A DNA stretch of 64,000 nt. It comes from Streptomyces sp. 71268 (GTDB taxonomy: Bacteria > Actinomycetota > Actinomycetes > Streptomycetales > Streptomycetaceae). Where the stretch lies: assembly GCF_029392895.1 (NCBI RefSeq), contig NZ_CP114200.1:3379001-3443000 (forward strand). The letters are read 5' to 3'. Made by a program: the position numbers and the translations under genes. The notes under the pieces are model-generated. The model was not told the origin of the DNA. It ran no database searches and saw only the letters and a list, made by a program, of their open reading frames with translations. Shown one piece after another: positions 24,524 to 32,583 of the stretch (its first letter is position 1; every line of letters starts with the position of its first letter).

Positions 24524-25906
24524 TCACTCCCGGTCGCGGGCGCGGTGGAAGCGGTCCCGGCCGGCGGCCAGGTCGACGATCGGGTCGGGGTAGTCGTAGC
24601 GTGCGCGTTCCTCGGCTGGCAGGTTCCACGGCTCGTGCACCGCCGGCCCCGGCAGGTCGGCGAGTTCGGGCACCCAGCGGCGTACGTACGCGCCGTCCGG
24701 GTCGTATCGTCTGCCCTGGCGCACCGGGTTGAGCACCCGGCCGGTCCGGGTGTCCGTGCCGGTGCCGGCCACCCACTGCCAGTTGAGCTGGTTGTTCGCC
24801 ACGTCGCCGTCGACCAGCAGGTCGAGGAAGTGGCGGGCGCCGACCCGCCAGTCCACGTACAGCGTCTTGGTCAGGAAGCTCGCGGTGAGCAGTCGGCCTC
24901 GGTTGTGCATCCAACCCTCGTGCTTCAGTTGCCGCATCGCGGCGTCCACCACGGGGAAGCCGGTGTGGCCCGAGCGCCAGGCCGCGACGTCCTCGGCCGC
25001 CTGCCCCCGCGCGTCGCGCCAGCGGTCGCCGCGCGGCCGGTAGTCGGCCGACGACGTCTCGGGGCGGGCCGCGAGCACCTGGTGGTGGAAGTCGCGCCAG
25101 CACAGTTGCCGCTCGAAGGCTGCCGCGCCCGGCCCGCCGACCTTGCGCGCCCGGGCGACGAGTTCGACCGGTGACAGCGTGCCGAAGTGCAGGTGGGGTG
25201 AGAAGCGCGAGGTGGCGTCGCCCGCGAGGTCGTCGTGGCCCTCCTCGTAACCGGCCAGGTCGTCGCGCAGCCAGGCGGTCATGCGGCGCCGGCCGTCCTT
25301 CTCGCCGCCGACCGCGAGCCCTGGCGAGAGCCCGCGCACGCCCCCGCGCACGGGCATCCGGTCGGAGGCGACGGACCGGTCCGGCAGCCGCACCGCGCGC
25401 GGGGCCGGCAGCGGGTCCCTCGGCGCCTGCCGGGACCAGGCGCGGAAGTACGGCGTGAACACCGCGAAGTGGCTCCCACCTCCGGACGGGCTCACCGCGC
25501 CGGGCGGCAGGACGGTGGTCACCGCCTCGTGCACGACCAGGTGCCGCCCGTCCCGCTCAAGCGCGGCCCGCAACCGTTCCTCGCGGCGCTGCGCGTAGCC
25601 GCTGGCGCCCGCGGACACGTGCACCTCCGCGGCCAGGACCTGCGCCGCGACCCGGCACGTCTCCTCCACCACGTCGCCGGAGCGCAGCACCAGCCGGCCC
25701 CCGCGCGACCGCAGCCCCGCGTCGAGGTCGGCCAGGCAGTCGCGGAGGAACGCCTCCCGGTTGGGCGCCCCGAAGCCGGTCGTGGCGACGCCGGTGTCGC
25801 GGACGAACAGCGGCACCACCCGGCCGCCGCCGGCCAGGGCGGCCCGCAGCGGCGGATGGTCGTGCATTCGCAGGTCGGCGGTGAACAAGACGACGGAAAC
25901 CCGCAT
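24524..25906 (-). CDS. phr: Deoxyribodipyrimidine photo-lyase / cryptochrome family
   Basis: This is a 460-residue flavoprotein that uses blue light to split cyclobutane pyrimidine dimers. The N-terminal photolyase domain (about 1-130: VVLFTADLRMHDHPPLRAAL, with VVPLFVRD) is for the antenna cofactor. The C-terminal FAD domain shows FSPHLHFGTLSPVE, CWRDFHHQVLA, FPVVDAAMRQL, GWMHNRGRLLTASFLTK and the DGDVANNQLNWQWVAGTG signature. The ATG at 25906 has GGAGG 8 nt upstream, placing MRVSVVLFTADLRMHD at the N terminus. The SDR/DUF2867 gene precedes it by 161 bp on the same strand. In other actinobacteria, photolyase genes are also found near such a protein, suggesting co-expression. Confidence 0.94.
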   Translation of the reverse strand: MRVSVVLFTADLRMHDHPPLRAALAGGGRVVPLFVRDTGVATTGFGAPNREAFLRDCLADLDAGLRSRGGRLVLRSGDVVEETCRVAAQVLAAEVHVSAGASGYAQRREERLRAALERDGRHLVVHEAVTTVLPPGAVSPSGGGSHFAVFTPYFRAWSRQAPRDPLPAPRAVRLPDRSVASDRMPVRGGVRGLSPGLAVGGEKDGRRRMTAWLRDDLAGYEEGHDDLAGDATSRFSPHLHFGTLSPVELVARARKVGGPGAAAFERQLCWRDFHHQVLAARPETSSADYRPRGDRWRDARGQAAEDVAAWRSGHTGFPVVDAAMRQLKHEGWMHNRGRLLTASFLTKTLYVDWRVGARHFLDLLVDGDVANNQLNWQWVAGTGTDTRTGRVLNPVRQGRRYDPDGAYVRRWVPELADLPGPAVHEPWNLPAEERARYDYPDPIVDLAAGRDRFHRARDRE

Positions 25907-26067
25907 CGGCTTCCCTCCTGGTCCGGTGATGCACATGCGCACGGGACCGCGGAGCGGGACGGGCCTGGGGCCGGACCGCCCCTCTCCACGGGGTCGGCTG
26001 GCCCGGCCAGGCCGGGCTCGCGGGGCGTCTGCCGCGAGCCCGGTCCGCGGGGTCGAGGCGGTGGCGG

Positions 26068-27597
26068 TCACCGCGGCGCGACGGGTGGGACCGCGTCCGG
26101 CGCCGTCTCGTGGGCGGCGGCCCCCACGATGTTGCGGGCCATGCCGCCGAAGATGAGGGCGTGGAACGGTGCGATGGCCCACCAGTAGGCGTGGCCGAGC
26201 AGCCCGCGCGGATGGAACAGCGCCCGCTGCCGGTAACGGGTCCGGCCGGTGTCCGCGTCGCTGTCGACGCGCAGTTCCAGCCAGGCGAGCCCGGGCATCC
26301 GCATCTCGGCACGCAGCCGCAGCAGCCGGCCCGGCTCGACCGCCTCGACCCGCCAGAAGTCCAGCGCGTCCCCCACCCGCAGGTGCTGGGCGTCGCGCCG
26401 GCCACGGCGCAGCCCGGCCCCGCCGGCCAGCCGGTCCAGCCAGCCGCGCACGGCCCAGGCGAGCGGGAAGGAGTACCAGCCGTTCTCGCCGCCGATACCC
26501 TCGATGACCCGCCACAGGGCGGCCGGCGAGACGTCCACGGTCAGCTCGCGGTGGTCGGTGTACAGGCTGCCGCCGGCCCAGTCCGGGTCGGTGGGCAGCG
26601 GATCGCTGGGCGCCCCGGGCAGCGCGGCGGACGACCAACGCGTGGCCACCTGCGCCTCCTGGACCCTGCGGAGGGCCAGGGCGAGGGCGGTGTCGAAGGG
26701 GAGCGGCTGGTCCGGCCCGTCGGGGACGTAGCGGGCGATGTCGTGTTCCCGGCAGACCACCTCGTGTCGCAGCGAGGCCGCGAGCGGCTTGGCGATGGCG
26801 TGCGGGACGGGCGTGACCAGGCCCACCCAGTAGCTGGAGAGCCGCGGCGTCAACAGCGGGATCGGCACGATCACCCGTCGCGGCAACCTGGCGACCTTGG
26901 CGTACCGGCGCATCATCGCCACGTACGTCATGACGTCCGGGCCGCCGATGTCGAAGGCGCGGTTCACGTCGGCGGGGAGTTCGGCGCAGCCGACGAGGTA
27001 GCGCAGCACGTCGCGGACGGCGATCGGCTGGATCCGGGTACGCACCCAGCTCGGCGTGACCATGACCGGCAGCCGCTCGGTGAGGTAGCGCAGCATCTCG
27101 AAGGACGCGGAGCCGGAACCGATGATGACGGCGGCGCGCAGCACGGCGGTGGGCACGCCCGAGGCGAGCAGGATGTCACCGACCTCGGTGCGCGAGCGCA
27201 GGTGCGGCGAGAGTTCGGCGGGTGGTACGCCATCCGGCGTGAGACCGCCGAGGTAGACGAGCCGGCGCACGCCCGCGGCGGCGGCCTGTTCGCCGACGGT
27301 ACGGGCGGCCCGCCGGTCGGTGTCCTCGAAGCTCCGCCCGGTGCCCAACGCGTGCACCAGGTAGTACGCGACGTCGATGCCGCGCAGCGCGGCGCCCATC
27401 GCGTCGGCGTCCAGCACGTCGCCGCGCACGATCTCGACCCGGTCCGCCCAGGGGTGGGCGTACAGCTTCTCGGGCGAGCGCCCCACGCACCGCACCCGGT
27501 GGCCGGCCGCCAACAGCTCGGGCACCAGACGGCCCCCGATGTACCCCGTCGCTCCCGTGACCAGGCAGTGCAATCTTCCGGGGCCGTCATCGTTCAC
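26068..27597 (-). CDS. SDR family protein with C-terminal DUF2867 domain
   Basis: This 509-residue two-domain protein has an NAD(P)-binding Rossmann domain (about 1-320) with the glycine motif VTGATGYIGGRLVPEL and YLVHALGTG, and a C-terminal DUF2867 domain (about 345-500) of the SRPBCC/START-like type (LWRVIEGIGGENGWYSFPLAW, RVGDALDFWRVE). The GTG at 27597 is chosen because GAGGTG lies 6 nt upstream. The upstream frame is a GC-rich stretch without protein character. The function is unknown; these proteins are linked to lipid or quinone binding by fold only. The photolyase gene follows. Confidence 0.85.
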   Translation of the reverse strand: MNDDGPGRLHCLVTGATGYIGGRLVPELLAAGHRVRCVGRSPEKLYAHPWADRVEIVRGDVLDADAMGAALRGIDVAYYLVHALGTGRSFEDTDRRAARTVGEQAAAAGVRRLVYLGGLTPDGVPPAELSPHLRSRTEVGDILLASGVPTAVLRAAVIIGSGSASFEMLRYLTERLPVMVTPSWVRTRIQPIAVRDVLRYLVGCAELPADVNRAFDIGGPDVMTYVAMMRRYAKVARLPRRVIVPIPLLTPRLSSYWVGLVTPVPHAIAKPLAASLRHEVVCREHDIARYVPDGPDQPLPFDTALALALRRVQEAQVATRWSSAALPGAPSDPLPTDPDWAGGSLYTDHRELTVDVSPAALWRVIEGIGGENGWYSFPLAWAVRGWLDRLAGGAGLRRGRRDAQHLRVGDALDFWRVEAVEPGRLLRLRAEMRMPGLAWLELRVDSDADTGRTRYRQRALFHPRGLLGHAYWWAIAPFHALIFGGMARNIVGAAAHETAPDAVPPVAPR

Positions 27598-28524
27598 GCC
27601 GTTCACCTCGGTCGCGTGGGAACAGATTCGATCAGAGTAGGTCGAGACAGACCGGAAGAGGCCGGATTGAGTCGGATTGGGGCGGGTCTCGTTGGGCGAG
27701 TCGGACGAGTCCGGCGCCCCGGCCGGCCCACCCCGACCCGTACGGCGCCGCCCGGCCACCGGCACGCACCGTGCGGCCCGAAGGCCGCCCGCATTCGCCC
27801 GGCGCATGACTCTTGTCATGCGCGCGACCCCAGACTTACCGTCAGGTAACACCGGCTGGACGCGCCTCCTTCTCGGACCGTGGCCAGCAACGTCACCTCG
27901 CGCACGCCCGCGCGGCGCGGGCCCGTACGCGGTGACGTACGCGCCCCCGCCCCACCCTCAGTACGCAAGCACGCAGTACGCAGAGCCGCCGCACCACCCC
28001 GTACCACCGCGCGCCACTCACCACCCCACGGACACACACGCACCACCGCGTACCACCCCCACACCCCACGAGCACCCCACCACCGCACAGCACCACGCCT
28101 CACACGCGCACCCAGCACCCACCACGCCCCACACGCCTGCCCCGCTCCACCCGCTCCATCCGCACCACGCGCACACCCCCACGCGGCCCGGCCGGGCCGC
28201 TCGCTCGTGCCGCGCCGGGCCGCCACCCGGTGGCACCACGAGTTGCCGCCACGCGCCGGCGCCCCGAGCGCCGCGCGCCGGCGCCGCCGTCCGCGCGCAC
28301 CCGCCGCGGGACGCCCCGCTCACGGCGGCACCCCCTGCCCCGCCCCAGGTCAGGCACGCCCGCGTCGCGGTCGCGCCCCTGCCGGGCGGTGGGCCCCACG
28401 CCCGCCGTCCGGCGCTGTCCCCGTGCCGCCGTGCGCCCGCGCGGCCATCCGGCACGCCCCCACGCGGCCCGGCCGGTCCGCTGACGAGTCGGCCGCCGCC
28501 CCTCCCCCTCGGAGGTTCACCCTC
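27598..28524. other. Long intergenic region with a C-rich, G-poor tract
   Basis: No convincing gene is visible over 927 nt. From about 27950 to 28190 the plus strand is dominated by CACC/CCAC-type runs with very few G residues. Open frames run through it only because stop codons are rare in such sequence. The last part is ordinary GC-rich leader, with GGAGG at 28511 serving the lipase gene. Confidence 0.7.
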
Positions 28525-29529
28525 ATGAACCAGCCCCCCAACCGCCGGCGCCCCCTACGGTCCGTGCGCCGCTGGGCCACGGCCGTCGGCATGACCCTGT
28601 GCCTGGGCGCGGCCACCCTCGCCACCGCCGGCCCGGCCCAGGCCGAACAGCCCACCCGGACAACCCAGGCCGGCCCGAGCGCCCGGGCCGAGCACCCGGT
28701 GGGCGGCCTGTCGGAGGCCGTACGCAACTTCATCGCCAGCCCGGGCGCCGTCGAGGGCGCCAACGACTGGCGGTGCGAGCCGACCGCCGAGCACCCGTAC
28801 CCCGTCGTCCTCGTGCACGCCACCGGCGTGAACCTAGGCGCCAACTGGACGAAGATCTCCCCCACCCTCGCCAACGCGGGCCACTGCGTCTTCGCCCTCA
28901 ACTACGGCATGAACCACCTTTCGCTCGGCCGCGTCGGTGGCCTGGCCGACATCCCCGCGTCGGCCAGGCAGTTGAGCGCCTTCGTCGACAAGGTGCTGGC
29001 CGCGACGGGCGCGCCGAAGGTCAACCTCGTCGGCCACTCGCAGGGCGGCATGATGCCGAACTACTACCTCAAGCGACTGAACGGCGCCGGCAAGGTGGGC
29101 ACCCTGGTCGCCCTGTCCCCGAGCAACCACGGCACCACGCTCTCGGGCCTGACCAACCTCGGCGAGGCACTCGGGATCATCGGCTTCGTCAACAACCTCT
29201 TCGACTTCGTCGGCCTGCCGGCGCTCAAGCAGCAGGAGGTCAACTCGCGGTTCCAGAAGGACCTCTTCGCCGACGGCGACACCGTGCCCGGCGTGCGTTA
29301 CGTGGTGCTCCAGACCACGAAGGACGCCGTCGTCACCCCGTACACCAACGCGTTCCTCAAGGGCGACGCGGTCCGCAACGTCACCATCCAGGACCAGTGC
29401 CCGGCGGACCCGGTCGGCCATGTGGGGATGTTCGTCGACGGGCCGACCGTGCAGCACGTCGTGAACGCGCTCGGGCCCAACGACCCGCACTTCAAGCCGA
29501 ACTGCACCGACTACGGGCTGCCGCTCTAG
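28525..29529 (+). CDS. Secreted alpha/beta-hydrolase, EstA/lipase class 2 family
   Basis: This 334-residue exported enzyme probably hydrolyses acyl esters. The signal peptide has a basic N-region (NRRRPLRSVRR), a hydrophobic core (VGMTLCLGAATLATAG) and a cleavage site near AQA-E (after residue 40). The alpha/beta-hydrolase core is seen as PVVLVHATG, the nucleophile elbow GHSQG with Ser172 and a late GHVGM His. Cysteines at WRC and GHC may form a disulfide. The ATG at 28525 has GGAGG upstream. A strong hairpin follows the stop at 29600. It is a monocistronic unit. Confidence 0.92.
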   Translation: MNQPPNRRRPLRSVRRWATAVGMTLCLGAATLATAGPAQAEQPTRTTQAGPSARAEHPVGGLSEAVRNFIASPGAVEGANDWRCEPTAEHPYPVVLVHATGVNLGANWTKISPTLANAGHCVFALNYGMNHLSLGRVGGLADIPASARQLSAFVDKVLAATGAPKVNLVGHSQGGMMPNYYLKRLNGAGKVGTLVALSPSNHGTTLSGLTNLGEALGIIGFVNNLFDFVGLPALKQQEVNSRFQKDLFADGDTVPGVRYVVLQTTKDAVVTPYTNAFLKGDAVRNVTIQDQCPADPVGHVGMFVDGPTVQHVVNALGPNDPHFKPNCTDYGLPL

Positions 29530-29599
29530 CCGCCGGCGCACGCCCTTTCGCCCCCTCTCCCCCACCCCCGCTGAGCAGCCGCGCTCGCAGGGGCACGGG

Positions 29600-29629
29600 A
29601 CGAAACGGCCGCCTCGGCGGCCGTTTCGT
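29600..29629 (+). terminator. 14-bp hairpin terminator after the lipase gene
   Basis: ACGAAACGGCCGCC (29600-29613) pairs with GGCGGCCGTTTCGT (29616-29629) around a 2-nt loop. A strong stem 70 nt after the stop without a clear U-tract is usual for actinobacteria. The rest of the 29530-30020 gap has no gene. Confidence 0.7.
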
Positions 29630-29973
29630 CGTACGGGGGCACACACCGCACACCCGCCGCCCCGCCCCAACGGACCCACGACCGGTCGCCAGGTGGCTTC
29701 GGCTCACTCTCGCGCGTCGGCGGGCGGTGACGCTCGGGCGCACAACTGCCGTTATATCGCGGCTAGTTGGCTTCGTTGCGCGTGTGCGTGAGGGGGAGCG
29801 TGGAAAGTACGGCCGAAGGGGCTGGGGAAGCATGGCGCATGGCCGGGTTGGCGGCCGGTGGCCCGGGTCCGGTTTCCTGGCTGAAAGGAGACCCCTCCGT
29901 TGGCCACTTCATCGGGTCACTTCTAGTACGGAATGGGCGCACTCGGGTCCATACCGACATCCCGAGCACAACG

Positions 29974-30001
29974 CCGGATCAGTACAACACCGGATCAGTA
30001 C
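29974..30001. repeat. 12-nt direct repeat before the DUF4232 gene
   Basis: CCGGATCAGTAC occurs at 29974-29985 and 29990-30001, with a period of 16 nt. It directly precedes the ribosome-binding site of the next gene and may be a regulator half-site pair or a local duplication. No other copy was noticed in the window. Confidence 0.5.
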
Positions 30002-30020
30002 GAGGAGGGGCCAACCCATC

Positions 30021-30650
30021 ATGCACAGCACTGGCACCACGAGCACCGCCCGCACCACGACCGTCGCACCTCGGCGCGCCGCGCGCCCAGGCCGCGCCAT
30101 CGCCGGGGGCGCGATCCTGGCCGCGACCCTGTTAACCGCCGGGCTCACCGCGAGCAGCGCCGGCGCGGCCGGCCAGCCGGCCGGCGACCGAAGCGCGCCC
30201 GCGGCGGCCACCACGCCCACCTGCAAGCTCGCCGGCCTCAAGGTCACGCTGGACAACGGCGGCGTGCCGGACGGCGTACGCAACGGCATGAGCCACGCTG
30301 GCATCTACCTGCGGTTCGAGAACACCACCGGCCACACCTGCATCCTGCGCGGCTACCCCGGGCTCGGCCTGGAGAACACCCAGCACAAGCCGCTCACCAC
30401 CAAGGCCGAGTGGGGCTCGACCTGGTACGCGAAGGACCCGGGCAAGACCAACGTACGCGTGGAGGCCGGCGACTCGGCGTGGGCCGACCTGGCCTGGACC
30501 CAGTCGGGCACGGACGCCGTGCACTCCCGGCACCTCAAGGTCACCCCGCCCGCCGAGACCAGGTCCGCGGTCCTGAACTTCGACCGCGTCGTGGACTGGG
30601 GCCGCCTCCAGGTGACGGCCCTCGCGGACACACCCCCGAAGATCGGCTGA
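30021..30650 (+). CDS. Secreted DUF4232 domain protein
   Basis: This 209-residue exported protein of unknown function has a signal peptide (basic RRAARPGR, core AIAGGAILAATLLTAGLTA, cleavage near SAGAA). The DUF4232 domain follows from about residue 64: CKLAGLKVTLDNGG, an IYLRFENTTGHTCILRGYPGL core typical of the family and a final LQVTALAD strand. Two Cys (in TPTCKLA and HTCILRGYP) are likely bonded. The ATG at 30021 has GAGGAGGGG about 10 nt upstream. DUF4232 proteins are common in Streptomyces cell-surface and secreted sets, and their role is unknown. Confidence 0.87.
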   Translation: MHSTGTTSTARTTTVAPRRAARPGRAIAGGAILAATLLTAGLTASSAGAAGQPAGDRSAPAAATTPTCKLAGLKVTLDNGGVPDGVRNGMSHAGIYLRFENTTGHTCILRGYPGLGLENTQHKPLTTKAEWGSTWYAKDPGKTNVRVEAGDSAWADLAWTQSGTDAVHSRHLKVTPPAETRSAVLNFDRVVDWGRLQVTALADTPPKIG

Positions 30651-30833
30651 GGGCCTCCGACCGCCGGGCCGACTGGCCTCGGCGGCGACGGTGGAAGCCT
30701 CACGCGGGCCTGTCCCCGGTCTCGGCTTGATCTTGGTCTGGGTCTTGACCTCTGGCCTGACTTTCGAGTTGCGGGCCTGAAACTCGGGCCTCGCCCGGCC
30801 CGGGCCGCCGGTCTCCCTCCCGCCCCGGTCTCC

Positions 30834-30960
30834 GGGCTGCGGGTTTGACCCGGGCTCCGAAACTGCGGGCCTGACCTGGGTTCCGGAGCTGCGGGGCTGC
30901 CCCGGGCTCCGGGTTACGAGCCTGACCCGGGTTCTGGAGGTGCGGGGCTGGCCTGGGCCC
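30834..30960. repeat. About five imperfect ~25-nt tandem repeats in the DUF4232-LPMO gap
   Basis: Units begin at about 30834, 30863, 30888, 30913 and 30939 and share a GCGGGCCTGACCYGGGYTCC core. The gap 30651-31278 holds no gene I can support. Upstream of the array, looser relatives (gcttgatcttggtctgggtc, gcgggcctgaaactcgggcc) suggest an older, decayed part. Confidence 0.65.
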
Positions 30961-31278
30961 TTACCTCGGTGGCGGTCGGAGGGTTGGTCAGGCCCGGGGA
31001 CGGCCCGTCGAACCCGGAGTGGCCGGGACACATCGGCCGCGAGCCGGCTGGCACCGGCGGGCTCAGCGCGTCTGACACGCGCCCGGCGGAGCTGGGAGTG
31101 GACACGGCGGCGTCGGTGACGACGACGGACGGCGGCCCCCGCCGTAGTTGTGCAGTCCGTCGTCGCCCCACCCCGGCGCCCCGGGGACGCCGCCGAGTGA
31201 CCCGCCCCGCGCCGTGCGGCGGCTCGGCGGATCGAGCGGAGAGCGCCGGCGTGCGGCGCCGCCGTGCCCGGTTCCGGG

Positions 31279-31794
31279 CTAGCTGATGTTCACGTCCACG
31301 CAGGCGTAGAAGGCGTTGGCCGTGTCGGCGACGTTCCACACCGCCAACACCTTCTGCTTGCCGGACAGGCCACCGAAGTTGACCTGGTGGGTCACGGTCT
31401 CGCCGGGCCGGGCCCCACCGTCGTTGAACTCGGCGATCTTGCTGCCGCCTACGTAGTACTGCCAGGTGCTGGTGGCGTGGCGGGCCGTCAGGCGCCAGTT
31501 GAAGCTGGTGGTGCGGCTGACGGGGGTGACCTTCCAGGGCTTGCTGTCGTCGTCCAAGTCGGCGAAGGCGGCGTTGCCACCGCTGCAGCTCCGCAGCCCC
31601 TTGGGGCCTTCCACGCTCTGCGGCTCGTACTTGATCGGGCCGCAGGGCAGGGCGCCGGCCGCGCACTGGGCCTGCCGGCTCGGGGGCGAGTTGATGTAAC
31701 CGTGGGCGCTGGCCGAGCCGGAAGGCAGACTGACGGCCAGGATCGGCGCGATGGCCGCACCGATGGTGACAGCCAGCTTCTTCTTTCCGCGCAT
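31279..31794 (-). CDS. Lytic polysaccharide monooxygenase, AA10 family (chitin-active type)
   Basis: This 171-residue secreted copper enzyme oxidatively cuts crystalline chitin or cellulose. The signal peptide ends at SASA, so the mature protein begins with His31 (HGYINSPPSR), the first half of the copper histidine brace. The second brace His is His106 in RLTARHATSTW. The core ends in ADTANAFYACVDVNIS, with the conserved Phe and Cys. There is no carbohydrate-binding module, so it is a single-domain form. The ATG at 31794 has AAGGAG upstream. Its promoter region contains a perfect DasR site, which ties it to N-acetylglucosamine control and supports a chitin role. Confidence 0.95.
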   Translation of the reverse strand: MRGKKKLAVTIGAAIAPILAVSLPSGSASAHGYINSPPSRQAQCAAGALPCGPIKYEPQSVEGPKGLRSCSGGNAAFADLDDDSKPWKVTPVSRTTSFNWRLTARHATSTWQYYVGGSKIAEFNDGGARPGETVTHQVNFGGLSGKQKVLAVWNVADTANAFYACVDVNIS

Positions 31795-31934
31795 GGTGGG
31801 ACTCCTTGAGTGGGGGGCCTGCCGTGGGGGCAGGTGACAACCGCAGGCGACGCAGAGCCACAGGGCGTGTCAGATGGCGACCGGGTGTGGGGGCACGGGT
31901 CGTCGGCCGTAACAGCGGCCCCACGCCGCCTGCT

Positions 31935-31970
31935 TGGTCTAGACCATACTGATTGTCGGAGCGCGGTCAA
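31935..31970 (-). promoter_or_regulatory. DasR-responsive element overlapping a sigma70-type promoter for the LPMO gene
   Basis: TGGTCTAGACCA (31935-31946) is the palindromic core of the known DasR element (dre). Read on the minus strand, TTGACC (31965-31970) and TATGGT (31943-31948) are separated by 16 nt and make a plausible -35/-10 pair. The operator overlaps the -10 box, so DasR binding should block transcription. The start codon is 141 nt downstream. DasR is released by glucosamine-6-phosphate and links chitin and aminosugar use to development. Confidence 0.85.
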
Positions 31971-32269
31971 GAGTTTGTTCCATCCGAACTTTTTCCCCTT
32001 CATCGGAGGAGCCGGATCGCGCCGCCGTGGTCTGCTGACGGGCCGTCACCCTCGGGCGGCGACCTTCCGCAGGTCAGGGGCGGGAAATGCACATGAGGGG
32101 CGGTGGGGGGACGTTCACGAACGGGTGAGCCGGCGCCGGCCGGGGATTGGGCCTTCAACGGCGCCGGGGCTGCCGGCGGTGTCGGCGTCCGCCTGCCGGC
32201 CAGGCCGACAGGCGGCAACCGGCAGGGCAGATGGCCCGGGGTCTCACCCGCAGGGCAAGCGCCTGGGGG

Positions 32270-32300
32270 CCCCGCCCCTCCCCCTCCCCTCCCCTCCCCC
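32270..32300 (-). other. Predicted G-quadruplex motif
   Basis: On the minus strand this 31-nt tract contains six consecutive runs of four or five G separated by single A or C residues, far beyond the usual four-tract quadruplex rule. It lies in the gene-free part (31795-32583) between the LPMO and the serine hydrolase. The rest of that gap includes C-rich sequence with short CCCACGCA-type repeats (32460-32500) and no gene. Confidence 0.65.
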
Positions 32301-32583
32301 ATCGGAACAGCCCCCAGGCAGCGAGCGTCGGGGAGGCCGCAGCCAGGCAGACCAACCTCGACCCACCCAGCGTTACGCCCCCGCCCGCCCAGCACACCCC
32401 CGCCCCAACGCCAGCCTGCCCGCCCCAGCCACACACGCCCGCACCCGGCGCCCCCACCACCCACCCCTGCACACACCCACGCACCCACGCACCCACCCCA
32501 CGCGCCCCACAAGCGCAGCCCGGGCCCCGAGCCCAATCCCACCCCACCCCCGCCCTCTCACCCGGACAACACGACCCAGCCCC

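Noticed and set aside
24524..26638. Extended photolyase frame of about 700 codons
   Set aside because: The region before 25906 is the SDR/DUF2867 gene in another frame, and the photolyase start has its own ribosome-binding site.
27880..28524. N-terminal extension of the lipase frame
   Set aside because: The sequence is His/Pro/Arg-rich, derived from the C-rich tract. The signal peptide and GGAGG place the start at 28525.
29767..30135. A 122-codon plus-strand frame overlapping the DUF4232 gene start
   Set aside because: It runs through the promoter region and the repeated GGATCAGTAC units and overlaps a well-supported start at 30021. There is no family similarity.
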